The position numbers and the translations under genes are program-made. From Pirellulales bacterium (GTDB lineage Bacteria > Planctomycetota > Planctomycetia > Pirellulales > JAICIG01): a stretch of DNA of 24,034 nucleotides. Of the stretch, positions 1 to 8,144 are shown in pieces. Numbering within the stretch: the stretch's first letter is position 1; every line of letters begins with the position of its first letter. The notes under the pieces are model-generated. The model was given only the letters and a program-made list of their open reading frames with translations. It was not told where the DNA came from and searched no databases. The stretch lies in the NCBI GenBank assembly GCA_025924495.1, contig JAICIG010000060.1, positions 1 through 24,034 of the forward strand, in the 5' to 3' direction.

Positions 1-39
1 AGGGTAAAAGAGGCTTTGATGCGGGTGTCCTGATCCCGT

Positions 40-1326
40 TTATTCATTTAAACGGCGGGCCGTCAACGTGCTGCGGAGGCGGACAAATTGATTGCCCTGA
101 GTGACCCGCGTTCCCACAGCTGGCTCTTTGTTGCCCGATACATAATTGCGACTGTCGTAGAAATCGATACCGGTCGAGGCGCCCCGCAATCCATTGACGA
201 CGTACCCATCGAAGGTTGCGGTGCCGTTTTCGCTCAATGGAGCCGACGCGCTGAAGTTGGCGCCTTGATCGGCGTACGGCATCGGCAGCACGGGATCGCC
301 GATATCGGCGGGAAACACGCGCTGTCCCATGGTGAAAATCAGCGGCAAAGCCACCGTGCGATAGACGCCAGGATTAACTTGTGAAGAGAAGGCGCCGAAC
401 GGGACGACGAACCGGCCCGCGTCGACAACCGCTTTGACCGGCGTGTCGCGACCGCAGGCGAGATTCATCAGATCGACTCGCATGGCAGCTTCAACCAGTT
501 CGACGCGGTGTGCGTTGCCCGGTTCGGTGTGGCAGGTGACGCAGGCCGTGGCGCGAGCGCTGAGCGCACTCTTGCTCTGCCAATTGACTCCCACCCAAGT
601 TTGCGGGAAGAAGCCAGGCAATTCCATATGGTCGTTGCCTTCTCGCCAGGTCGGCGAAAATGTCGCCCACAAAGCGAATTGCTGTTCCGGCGTTTCCGGT
701 GCGGCCGTCGCCGCGGCCGCAGCTCCGTCTCCTGTCGCCGCGCCTGGTGCACTGAGAGATGCCAGATAGGTTGCAATAGCCTCCCAATCGCTTTGAGGAA
801 CATCGGCGCCGCTCTTGCCAGCCATGCGGCGGATGGTGCCGCGCCAAGCAGCGAGGCTTTTTGACTTGCTTGTCGAACGCTCTGCATCGTGGCACTGCGT
901 GCAAGCGTTTTGAAACGCGGCGTTGCCGCGCGCAACGAGCGCAGCATCGAAGGGACTCGGTTTCGGCGCAGCTGCCTGGGCCGAGTCTTTGGCGGACGGG
1001 GCCGGATTGTCTTGCAGCGACGCCAATGAAGCCGTTGGAATCGCCTGCGGCTGATGTTGAGCCTCCTCGAGCGCGGCGGGGCCCTCGTCGGTGGACCAGG
1101 CAACGGCGGACTGGGCTTGAGGTGACAGCGCCTGGCGCTGAACGCCGGTGACGGCAGGCGCCAATGCTTCTTCGTAGCTGGCGGCATCGACACGACCGCG
1201 TTCTTGGGCCAAGGCCAGAGTCGCCGCCAGCATGACTCCCGCGCAGGCGGGCCAGAATACGCCCCTTTGTCCATCATTCACAGCGAAGTCCCCGAGGCTG
1301 CCGGTGATGCGGCAGTCGTGCCGCAC
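40..1326 (-). CDS. Cytochrome c / porin-like outer-membrane protein, apparently truncated
   Basis: Probably an exported haem protein linked to an outer-membrane barrel; the role is inferred. Residues 21-42 are a hydrophobic signal-like stretch followed by a low-complexity Ala/Pro linker. A c-type cytochrome domain spans about 125-192, with haem motif CTQCH at 142-146 and M168 as a possible axial ligand. A second haem-type motif, CVTCH, lies at 262-266. The C-terminal part (about 300-428), with alternating hydrophobic residues and GTATFDGYVVNGL-like strands, resembles the start of a beta-barrel. The gene opens with GTG at 1326; a second GTG at 1281 would place the signal peptide nearer the N-terminus and may be the true start. 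The TAA at 40-42 falls where the barrel should continue, and the same frame stays open for the 13 codons left in the window, so the gene may be broken. It lies 177 bases downstream of the DUF4214 gene, on the same strand. Confidence 0.7.
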   Translation of the reverse strand: MRHDCRITGSLGDFAVNDGQRGVFWPACAGVMLAATLALAQERGRVDAASYEEALAPAVTGVQRQALSPQAQSAVAWSTDEGPAALEEAQHQPQAIPTASLASLQDNPAPSAKDSAQAAAPKPSPFDAALVARGNAAFQNACTQCHDAERSTSKSKSLAAWRGTIRRMAGKSGADVPQSDWEAIATYLASLSAPGAATGDGAAAAATAAPETPEQQFALWATFSPTWREGNDHMELPGFFPQTWVGVNWQSKSALSARATACVTCHTEPGNAHRVELVEAAMRVDLMNLACGRDTPVKAVVDAGRFVVPFGAFSSQVNPGVYRTVALPLIFTMGQRVFPADIGDPVLPMPYADQGANFSASAPLSENGTATFDGYVVNGLRGASTGIDFYDSRNYVSGNKEPAVGTRVTQGNQFVRLRSTLTARRLNE

Positions 1327-1473
1327 GCGATTCTGTCCGTGCGCTCTTCAAGCGCCATGGGCGAACCTGCATTTACTTCAACAACCTGCGGTCGCCATGC
1401 TCGGCAACCGGAAAACTGGCAAACCGTTATGGAATCATCGAACAGCCGACTGGCTAAACTTTGACGATTGTAG

Positions 1474-1494
1474 GGATAAAACAGTCACTACTGT
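1474..1494 (-). terminator. Possible intrinsic terminator after the DUF4214 gene
   Basis: On the minus strand, ten bases after the TAA at 1504, a 5-bp stem (ACAGT/ACTGT, 1481-1494) with a 4-base loop runs into a short T run. The stem is short and has only two G:C pairs, so this is a weak call. If real, it separates the cytochrome gene from the genes upstream. Confidence 0.3.
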
Positions 1495-1503
1495 CGCGCC
1501 AAA

Positions 1504-3729
1504 TTACCCAGTTTGTGATGTTCCATTGAAGTACTCGTCGCTGGTCGCTATTTGGAGCAGGAGCTTCTCCGCGCTGGCGCCGGCATCGAGTTGATTGATG
1601 AAAAAGTTTCGGCCGCCATCATCGGCCGGTCGATGGAAGTAGTTCTGGTACCAGCCCTGTAAGTCGGCCACAAGCGAGGTGGGATCGTCGACAAGAAGCG
1701 AATGGAACTCATGGCTGGCGGCAAATCCCTGCGCCACGACGCCGCGCGAGCTTCCCTTGCCGAGCAGGCCCTCCCAGAAAGCGACGCCGCCCGCTTCGCC
1801 CGTGCGTCCGAGCAGGTCGTGATAGAGCGTGTCGACGAACGAACTGTTGTCGCCTCCTGCGTGATTGAAAAACTCATCAGAAGCGGCGATGCCGGCAGCG
1901 ACCGCGGTCTCGTCGCTCCCCTTCGACAATTGCTGAATCCAAAAGTTCAACCCGGCGTCATCGGCAGCGCGACCCAGCAATTGCTGATAGAGCGAACTGA
2001 CCAGGCGTTTGAGATGTTCGGGAGAATTGAGGATTGAGCCAGCGACGTCGGCTCGGCTTGTGCCACTGGTCAACTGACTGCTGAAAAGCTGAAGGTCGGC
2101 ATTAGTCGGCTGGCGGCCTAATGCATCTTCGATCAAACGCTGAATATAGAATTGCTGTTGCGTCAGGCCAACCGTCACGTTGAACTGCATGACAGTCGTA
2201 TCGCGGCCGCCGTTCGCCGTACCGCCGTCGTCTTTCAGCGTTACGGTGATGATCGCCGTGCCTTTGGCGCCCGCGACGGGAGTGTAAGTGAGCGTCCCTA
2301 TGGCGTTTGGACTCGCATAGTTTACCTGCGGGTCAAGAATGAGTGCCGGATTGCTCGAGCTGGCCGTGATCGTGATGTTCTGAGTTTCGTTGGGCCCAGC
2401 GCTGATGCCGGTTAGGTTAATGGTTTGTTGCCCGGAGCCTGGCAAGATCGGCGGCGGGTCGGGGATCGCATTGATTTCCGGCGGTTGATTGACATGCGTC
2501 ACGGTGACGTGGAACACGCGCGTCGTCGTGTCGACGCCGCCTCCGGCGGTCCCGCCATCATCTTTGACGGTCAAGGTGATGGTGGCAGAACCGAAGGCGC
2601 CGGCAATGGGCGTAAAGGACAGACTGCCTGTTGTATTCGGGCTCGTATAAACGACCTGCGGATTGGCGATCAGCGTGGGGTTATCTGAGAACGCTGTGAC
2701 CGTAATCGCCTGCGATTCTCCCGTACCCGCCGTGATGCCGGTCAGGTTCACGACGGTCGGCTGCGAGGCGCCTTCCAACACGGCGGGCGGATCGGCGACG
2801 GGATCGATCGTGGGGGCCAGATTGGGCGGCGCGACGCGGACTTTGAAGGTCCGCACTGTCGTGTCGACGCCCCCGTTGGCGACGCCGCCATCATCCTTGA
2901 CCGTGACCGTGATCGTCGCGGTTCCTTGAGCGCCGGCCACCGGGGTGTATTGCAACGTTCCGGCCGAATTCGGACTGATGTACGTTACTGTCGGGTTGGG
3001 AATGAGCGAGGTATTATCGCTGGTAGCAGTGATGGTGAGATGTTGCGTTTCGCCGGCCCCCGCGCTGATGCCGGTCAGATTTACGGTCTGCTGGCCCGAA
3101 CTGGGCAGAATAGGCGCAGGGTCTGCGATGGCATCGATCGTAGGCGGCAGATTGGCCTGCGTCCCGCCAACCGTAATTGACGTCGTCTGCCCGGCGAGGT
3201 TGGTTTCAGAATTGGCGGCTGTGGAAAGATTGCCGCTGTTTACGTCGCGAAACAGCGCTTTCGTGCCATCCGTCGGCATTTGCCCGGCGGTGAAAGAGAA
3301 CGTATCAACATCGGCGTAGTCGAACGCATCCCCCGCAGGATTGAAAAAATTGTCGGGTACGACGTAGTCGGGCGCCACCGCTCCGGGCAGCGCCGCGTAG
3401 CTGGCTGTGCCAATTAAAAAGTGCTTGTTCGCCGTGGCATCGGTCGACAAATTGGCGGGAAACGTGAAACTGTGCTCGTTGCTGCTGATAAAATGGCCGG
3501 CGGTGCGGTCTTCGCCATTGGCCGGGTCCTGCAGTTCGATAAATTGCACCTTGCCATCGGCGCTCGAGAAGACCTGATCGATCTTCCAGAGATGAAACGT
3601 TAGCAGCATGCGCTGTTCACAATGCTCCAATCGACAGCGACGGGCCCTGCCGTCGGTCCGCCGCGGCGAACGCCGGCCGGCGACCGCATGATGCAAGCGC
3701 GCAGCAAAGCTCGCGAGAATACGCTCCAT
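1504..3729 (-). CDS. Secreted DUF4214 protein with three Ig/cadherin-like repeats
   Basis: Predicted large extracellular or cell-surface protein of 741 residues; its substrate or partner is unknown. The order, numbered from the ATG at 3729, is: an Arg-rich N-terminus with the planctomycete export motif (RLEHCEQRMLL, 33-43); a 140-residue module, perhaps lamin-tail-like (43-182); three tandem repeats of about 108 residues, each starting P-P/A-x-I-D/N and ending in TVKDDGG...V-T-V (193-522); and about four DUF4214 units of some 50 residues with the pattern L-x-R-x-x-D-x-x-G-x-x-F-W (524-735). The frame is open back to a GTG at 3792. I prefer the ATG at 3729 because it puts the export motif near the N-terminus, although its Shine-Dalgarno site is weak. 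It lies 134 bases downstream of the kinase on the same strand. The N-module and DUF4214 region recur in the protein at 8743, making the two mosaic paralogues. Confidence 0.85.
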   Translation of the reverse strand: MERILASFAARLHHAVAGRRSPRRTDGRARRCRLEHCEQRMLLTFHLWKIDQVFSSADGKVQFIELQDPANGEDRTAGHFISSNEHSFTFPANLSTDATANKHFLIGTASYAALPGAVAPDYVVPDNFFNPAGDAFDYADVDTFSFTAGQMPTDGTKALFRDVNSGNLSTAANSETNLAGQTTSITVGGTQANLPPTIDAIADPAPILPSSGQQTVNLTGISAGAGETQHLTITATSDNTSLIPNPTVTYISPNSAGTLQYTPVAGAQGTATITVTVKDDGGVANGGVDTTVRTFKVRVAPPNLAPTIDPVADPPAVLEGASQPTVVNLTGITAGTGESQAITVTAFSDNPTLIANPQVVYTSPNTTGSLSFTPIAGAFGSATITLTVKDDGGTAGGGVDTTTRVFHVTVTHVNQPPEINAIPDPPPILPGSGQQTINLTGISAGPNETQNITITASSSNPALILDPQVNYASPNAIGTLTYTPVAGAKGTAIITVTLKDDGGTANGGRDTTVMQFNVTVGLTQQQFYIQRLIEDALGRQPTNADLQLFSSQLTSGTSRADVAGSILNSPEHLKRLVSSLYQQLLGRAADDAGLNFWIQQLSKGSDETAVAAGIAASDEFFNHAGGDNSSFVDTLYHDLLGRTGEAGGVAFWEGLLGKGSSRGVVAQGFAASHEFHSLLVDDPTSLVADLQGWYQNYFHRPADDGGRNFFINQLDAGASAEKLLLQIATSDEYFNGTSQTG
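2170..3153 (-). repeat. Three tandem Ig/cadherin-like repeats (about 325 bp each)
   Basis: Unit boundaries are roughly 2830-3153, 2500-2823 and 2170-2484. Each encodes the same order of blocks: an I/A-D-P-P/A start, V/I-N-L-T-G-I-x-A-G, a T-A-x-S-x-N-P/T block, S-P-N-x-x-G-x-L-x-Y/F-T-P, then T-V-K-D-D-G-G. Repetition is visible at both protein and DNA level. Such repeats usually act as rigid extracellular stalks. Confidence 0.85.
3184..3603 (-). repeat. 140-residue N-terminal module, copy A (inverted relative to 8953-9372)
   Basis: This 420-bp stretch encodes the block from LTFHLWK to NLAGQT. It aligns without gaps to the 420 bp at 8953-9372 on the opposite strand; by hand count about 109 of 140 residues match. 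The two copies form a long, imperfect inverted repeat around the sigma/kinase operon. The fold is uncertain; the FIEL-containing block resembles lamin-tail domains. Confidence 0.85.
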
Positions 3730-3863
3730 GATTCTTCGTTCCGAGGAAATGCGATAAGAAGGCGCAGTTGCCGCCGATGGACGGTGCACCACGCTATGGC
3801 AGTTAAACGTAAGAGGCGGGGCCGACCGGGCGCAGCTGTGGCATTTTTTCTTATGCGGACGGC

Positions 3864-6398
3864 CTATCGCGCGGTCGCCTTGAGCGATTTTGCCAACTTG
3901 CGACCGTCCTGGTGATTTGGGTCGTGGCGGAAGAGCTGGTCGAGTTCCGCGCCCGCGGCGGCCTCATTGCCTTGCGCCGCGCGAGTCAGAGCCATCGCAT
4001 AATGAACGCTAGCAGGATCAGCGCCGTTCGCCGCGGCCAGTTGGAAGTCTTTCAACGCTTCGTCGTAGCGCTCCTGCTGGTAGGACAGCATGCCTCGATT
4101 TAAGGCAGCGAGAGTCAAATCCGGTTCAAGCTCCAACGAGCGGTCGAAGTCTTGGCGCGCCAGCTCGAGGCTGCCTCGCCCAAGGTAGGCGAGCGCTCGA
4201 TTGTAATAACACCATGCGGCCTTGGGCGCCAGCGCCAGGCACACGGTAAACGCGGTTGCCGCTTCGTCGTAACGACCGTGTTCATAGGCTGCCCGAGCAC
4301 GGTAGAAATTGGGCCACAAGCCTTGTGGATCCAATTGTAACGCGGCTTGAAATTCTGCGTCGGCCTCATCGGCGTTGCCGGCGCTCTGCGCCAACCGGCC
4401 GAGAGCGTAATGCTCCCAGGCCGAAACGGGCAACAATCTTGCGGCTTTGTCGCTCGCTTGAGATGCGAGTTCAGGCTGCCCTGCATCCAGGGCGAACTGC
4501 CGCTGCGCGCGGCACAACACACACTGTTCCCCCGCCAGCCGTTCGGCTTCGAGCAAGACTTCGAGCGCTTCGCGGGCGGCCTGCCGACGGCTTGCGCCGG
4601 ACGCGGTGCGCAGATGCAAGTCGGACCAGAGCAAGGCCAGTTCCACTAAGTCATGCTCGGCGCCCGCGGCCGAGCTTCCGCTTGGGCGGGCCAGTCGAGT
4701 CGCGATCGAGTCACGCTGGTCCCAAAGCCGCCGGGCCTGGTCTTCGAGGCGGCGTGCGTCTTGCAGCGGCAAACCGTCGGCGCCGTCCAGCGAGCGCATG
4801 GCGCCGACGAGCTGATGCAGTTCCTGCGCGACGACGGCGGATTGCAGCTCTTGTCGCGCCATTTCGACCTGTCGCCGAATTGCGCCTCGCCAAGGGATGC
4901 CAGCGGCAATCTGCGCAGCCCGTTCGATCGCCAGGTTCGCCAGTTCAAAACGGCGAGCGTCGACTTCCGCCTTCGCCTCGGCAAGCGCTTGCTCGGCGGC
5001 CCGCCCGTTTTGGCGATCGCGGCTTACCTCCATCGCACCCCAGATTGACACTGCAGCACCGAAAAAAAACGCGGCCAGCGCATAGGGCCGACGGCGACGC
5101 CACTTTCGCCAGCGCTCTGCGATGTTGCGGTTTGCCACGTGTTCCAAAGGTCGATTCGCCAGGTGCCGCCGCAAATCGGCCGCCAACGCGGCCGCATCCG
5201 GGTAGCGTCGCCATGGTTCGTTCGACAAGCACTTGGCGAGGATATCGGCAAGGCCTGCGCTAACCTGGTTATTCTTTCTGCGGAGCCAGCGTACGCTCGG
5301 CTTGCCTTGCGGCAGCGGCTCGCCAGCGAGCGCTTCTGCGAGCACTAGCGCCAGCGAGTAGAGATCGGCTCGACCGTCGACTTGTTGGGTGATGGGCAGG
5401 TCGCACTGCGTGGCGGCGAGCCCGGCGGCTTGTTCGGGCGACATATAGTGCGGCGTTCCCCCCAGCCAGGAGCCGGCACTCACGCCGGCTTCCAATGGGG
5501 ACTGCGCCAAATGAAAGTCCAGCAGCAGCGGCTGCCCGTCGGCGGCGATCAACACATTGGAGGGCTTCAAGTCGTAGTGAACCACGCGCCGTTGGTGGGC
5601 GTAATCGAGGGCCTCGGCCAGGCAGGCCCCGATCCAGCAAATAGCCTCGACGTACGACGCCTGCTGCCAAAGCTGGCAAGCCGGCCCCTCAATGGGCAAG
5701 GCCAAACCTTGGTCTTTGCCGGCCTGCTCGTGCGCCGCAAACAGATCCCGGCCGGTGCGCTTGGCAGGCGGAATCGCTTGTAAGCGATCCAACAACTCCG
5801 CCAAAGTCGCCCCGCCGAAAAATGGCATGCACAAGGCGCGGAGCCTGGCATCTGGAAAATCCTGGGCCCAATATAAGGGCATGATGTATGTGTGCTGCAA
5901 GCGCGCCAGCGAGATATGTTCCTGCCCAGCGAGCGAAGTCAGTTTCAGGACGACGGGCCGGTCCCCCAAAGACGATTGCAGCGCCAAATAGACGCGCCCA
6001 TGCGCGCCCCGCCCCAGTTGCTCGAGCAATTGAAACTCCCCGAACATTTCTTGCGGTTCGGGAAAGCGCGGCTCGGGCGCTCCTTGTTCCAGCAGGGCCT
6101 GGCAAGCCAACAACATTTCGATCTGCGGTCGCCACTGCGGAAATCTTTGCAGCCAGGCGGACGCATCCCGTTCTTCGCCCGCGAGTTGCTCTTGATAGAT
6201 CTCCTCGCAGACGAGCTCCAGCGCGGCTTCAGGCTGTGCGACGAGTTGAGGATAGCGGAGGAGGTATTCTTCGGTCTTCGGCCGTTCGCCGTGCGCCCAG
6301 CGCCGAGCAAGTTCGTCGGCAAGGTCTTCGGCGAGCTCGAGGGGCGATTGGTGCAAACGGAATGTTCCAACGGCGCGGCGCTGGCTGGAAATGCTCAT
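3864..6398 (-). CDS. Ser/Thr protein kinase with TPR repeats, HYD/DFH active-site variant
   Basis: Membrane-anchored Hanks-type kinase of 844 residues. Residues 20-105 form an N-terminal helical region of the EEYL-x-R-x-P type often seen in planctomycete kinases. The kinase domain spans about 121-412: glycine loop LGRGAHGRVYL (128-138), catalytic Lys152, catalytic loop HYDLKPSNVL (274-283), metal-binding DFH (294-296) and SPE (320-322). The usual HRD Arg and DFG Gly are replaced, but both Asp residues remain. An insert lies at about 208-248, and the helix-C region is short. One membrane helix (437-455) follows a WRKWRRRR stop-transfer segment, which predicts the kinase domain is cytoplasmic and the C-terminal half periplasmic. 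The C-terminal region has a helical part (460-640) and TPR repeats (about 655-840). It starts 10 bases after the ECF sigma gene, so the two are one operon. Activity is probable but not certain given the motif changes. Confidence 0.9.
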   Translation of the reverse strand: MSISSQRRAVGTFRLHQSPLELAEDLADELARRWAHGERPKTEEYLLRYPQLVAQPEAALELVCEEIYQEQLAGEERDASAWLQRFPQWRPQIEMLLACQALLEQGAPEPRFPEPQEMFGEFQLLEQLGRGAHGRVYLALQSSLGDRPVVLKLTSLAGQEHISLARLQHTYIMPLYWAQDFPDARLRALCMPFFGGATLAELLDRLQAIPPAKRTGRDLFAAHEQAGKDQGLALPIEGPACQLWQQASYVEAICWIGACLAEALDYAHQRRVVHYDLKPSNVLIAADGQPLLLDFHLAQSPLEAGVSAGSWLGGTPHYMSPEQAAGLAATQCDLPITQQVDGRADLYSLALVLAEALAGEPLPQGKPSVRWLRRKNNQVSAGLADILAKCLSNEPWRRYPDAAALAADLRRHLANRPLEHVANRNIAERWRKWRRRRPYALAAFFFGAAVSIWGAMEVSRDRQNGRAAEQALAEAKAEVDARRFELANLAIERAAQIAAGIPWRGAIRRQVEMARQELQSAVVAQELHQLVGAMRSLDGADGLPLQDARRLEDQARRLWDQRDSIATRLARPSGSSAAGAEHDLVELALLWSDLHLRTASGASRRQAAREALEVLLEAERLAGEQCVLCRAQRQFALDAGQPELASQASDKAARLLPVSAWEHYALGRLAQSAGNADEADAEFQAALQLDPQGLWPNFYRARAAYEHGRYDEAATAFTVCLALAPKAAWCYYNRALAYLGRGSLELARQDFDRSLELEPDLTLAALNRGMLSYQQERYDEALKDFQLAAANGADPASVHYAMALTRAAQGNEAAAGAELDQLFRHDPNHQDGRKLAKSLKATAR

Positions 6399-6408
6399 GA
6401 GAGTTCGC

Positions 6409-7032
6409 TCATTCCCCGGCTTCTAGCGCGACGATCGCCAGGTCGGTCTCATGGCCGGCGGGTCCGGGAGAACTCGACTCCAACGATAATTGGCGCGCTA
6501 GGCGGCGCAATACGCGCCGTACGCTGTCGACATGCAGTCCGGTGCGTTCGGCGATGGTCGCTAGCGGCAGCCCGTCGCCCTTCATGCGCAATAAAGCATG
6601 ATGCTCAGGCGGGCAGAGAGCCAACAGCCGCTGCCAAAGATCCTCTGCCTGGGCATACTGACTCGGGGTCGGGTCGCGGCTCGCCGAACGATGGGCTTGG
6701 GCGCTGTCGTCTAGAGATCGCTCATGTTCAATAGCGTTGCGCTGTTGTCGGACCCGGTCGATCAACCGGTTTCGCGTCGCCTTGAGCAAAAAAGCTCGCA
6801 GTTGATCGGGGGTGGCGAAGTGCCAGCGCGACGCGCGCAAGCCGGCAATCAAGTCGGCCCACACCGACTGCACGACGTCGATCGAATCGAATTTCGCACG
6901 CAGCCGCCGCGGCAGACTCCGCCGAACAACCAGTCGTAAGTACCGTTCGAATTCCGCATAGAGCGAATCGGCCGCGGAAACGTCCCCGGCCGCCAACCGT
7001 TCGACCAGCAGTTCCAGTGGATCGGATGTCAT
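6409..7032 (-). CDS. ECF-family RNA polymerase sigma factor (locus A)
   Basis: Directs RNA polymerase to a dedicated set of promoters. Of its 207 residues, region 2 spans about 20-98 (FDSIDVVQSVWADL for core binding; LRAFLLKATRNRLIDRVR for -10 recognition). Region 4 spans about 132-182, with a helix-turn-helix around LATIAERTGLHVDSVRRVL. A 25-residue acidic tail follows. The frame is open to a TTG at 7059, but the ATG at 7032 is preferred: it has an AGGGGG site 5 bases upstream and overlaps the previous gene's TGA as ATGA. The kinase follows after 10 bases. This is the typical planctomycete ECF-kinase pairing, in which the kinase or an associated protein is thought to control sigma activity. 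No anti-sigma gene is recognisable here. Confidence 0.92.
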   Translation of the reverse strand: MTSDPLELLVERLAAGDVSAADSLYAEFERYLRLVVRRSLPRRLRAKFDSIDVVQSVWADLIAGLRASRWHFATPDQLRAFLLKATRNRLIDRVRQQRNAIEHERSLDDSAQAHRSASRDPTPSQYAQAEDLWQRLLALCPPEHHALLRMKGDGLPLATIAERTGLHVDSVRRVLRRLARQLSLESSSPGPAGHETDLAIVALEAGE

Positions 7033-8144
7033 GGATTCCCCCTGCGGCGACGCATCCAACGACGCGGCAATTGCGGCTCCCGAGGCGCACGCAAATCCTT
7101 AGGAATTCGTCCGGCCTCGCCCTCTCTCAGACGGATCCGCGCATACTCCCAGGCGGCAGCCGCGCCCGCCGCCACCATCACCGCATGAGCGAATTGGCGC
7201 GGCGTAACGCTTTCCGCCAACTCGCTGCCTAAGCGATCGAGTCGCTCGAACAGCTCGTCAACCCCGCGTTCGATTAGAATAAGCCCGGCGCCATTCGGCC
7301 CCAACAGCAGGCCAGCCAAAGGCAGCGTCGGGAGCGTCGGAGCTTCTAAGGCAAGTTCCGGTTCCATCGCCGTCTCACGGAGTGCAACGCGCAACTCGCC
7401 GCTCGGCCCCAGGAGGGCAATCGGGGCAGCGAGTTCTTCCGCATGATCGGCGACCGCCGGCGAGGGCCTGCCGACGGCGAGCGGAAGTTGCGATTCAGAC
7501 CGCACGACCAGGTCGCTCGGGCTCCATTTGCTGGCGCCGGCCGTCGCGGCGCCCCCTGCGGTCGCTGCTACAGCCGCAGCGGGTGCGACGGCGCTCGCGA
7601 GCGCTAACTGCTCGGCAGGCGTTCTGGCTTGAGCGGCTTGCCCCTGTAGGTCAAGAGAAGCTACCACTGACTGGATCGCCGCGGTCTGTGCGGGAGAGTA
7701 ATAATAGGAAGTTGAGTAGTTATTCGAATAGTAGTCCATCAGGTACTGGCTCTTGGCATTAGGCGATGCATAATCCGACCCGGCGTTTGCTGCCATCGCC
7801 GTGTTGCCGTTGGCGGAAGCATATTCGTTGGGCGCGTCGGCGGCTGTCACAGGACCGCTGCCGTTCGCCGTGGTGGTTGTCTGCATCTCGCCGGACGCCG
7901 CTGTGTTTTGAGGCGCTGCACCAGGCGCGGTTGCGACGTAGTTGTCCGTGGCATCTCCGTCCGACTGAGAGTAAGAAGAAGCCGCCGCAGACGAACTGTC
8001 AGCGATCGCCGGGACATCTGTGCTATAAGATGGCGCCGCCGCGTCGGCGGCAACCGAGGCGGGAGACGCCGTTGCACCAGAACCGGCGACTTCGGCGAGC
8101 AATCGCCGATCTTCAAGCGCTTCAAAGCATCTTTTGCGAGCCAT
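7029..8144 (-). CDS. Unknown exported/membrane-anchored Ala/Ser-rich protein, coupled to the ECF sigma gene
   Basis: I do not recognise a family beyond its N-terminus, where FEALEDRRLLA (7-17) is a textbook planctomycete extracellular-protein motif. Residues 20-130 are low-complexity Ala/Ser/Thr/Gly. A Tyr-rich patch lies at 134-150 (YLMDYYSNNYSTSYYYS), and an Ala-rich stretch at 183-204. Toward the end, an amphipathic helix (about 293-312) precedes a probable membrane helix (318-334) and a strongly basic tail (335-371, ending RRWMRRRRGN). That layout predicts an extracytoplasmic body with a short cytoplasmic C-terminus. Its TGA overlaps the sigma factor ATG by 4 bases, so the two are probably translationally coupled. 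By position it could be a sensor, an anti-sigma-like regulator or a target of the system; nothing in the sequence decides this. The ATG at 8144 has only a weak Shine-Dalgarno site. Confidence 0.75.
   Translation of the reverse strand: MARKRCFEALEDRRLLAEVAGSGATASPASVAADAAAPSYSTDVPAIADSSSAAASSYSQSDGDATDNYVATAPGAAPQNTAASGEMQTTTTANGSGPVTAADAPNEYASANGNTAMAANAGSDYASPNAKSQYLMDYYSNNYSTSYYYSPAQTAAIQSVVASLDLQGQAAQARTPAEQLALASAVAPAAAVAATAGGAATAGASKWSPSDLVVRSESQLPLAVGRPSPAVADHAEELAAPIALLGPSGELRVALRETAMEPELALEAPTLPTLPLAGLLLGPNGAGLILIERGVDELFERLDRLGSELAESVTPRQFAHAVMVAAGAAAAWEYARIRLREGEAGRIPKDLRAPREPQLPRRWMRRRRGNP
7038..7043 (-). promoter_or_regulatory. Shine-Dalgarno site that fixes the start of the locus A sigma factor
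   Basis: AGGGGG on the minus strand, 5 bases before the ATG at 7032 and inside the end of the upstream gene. With the ATGA overlap it supports 7032 over the TTG at 7059. Confidence 0.7.

Noticed and set aside
468..1277. A 269-codon overlapping frame in the cytochrome gene
   Set aside because: Arg/Pro-rich shadow; the overlapping frame has CxxCH motifs and a signal peptide.
4256..5263. A 335-codon open frame antisense to the locus A kinase
   Set aside because: Arg/Pro/Ala-rich composition typical of the antisense frame of a high-GC gene; the kinase reading is strongly supported.
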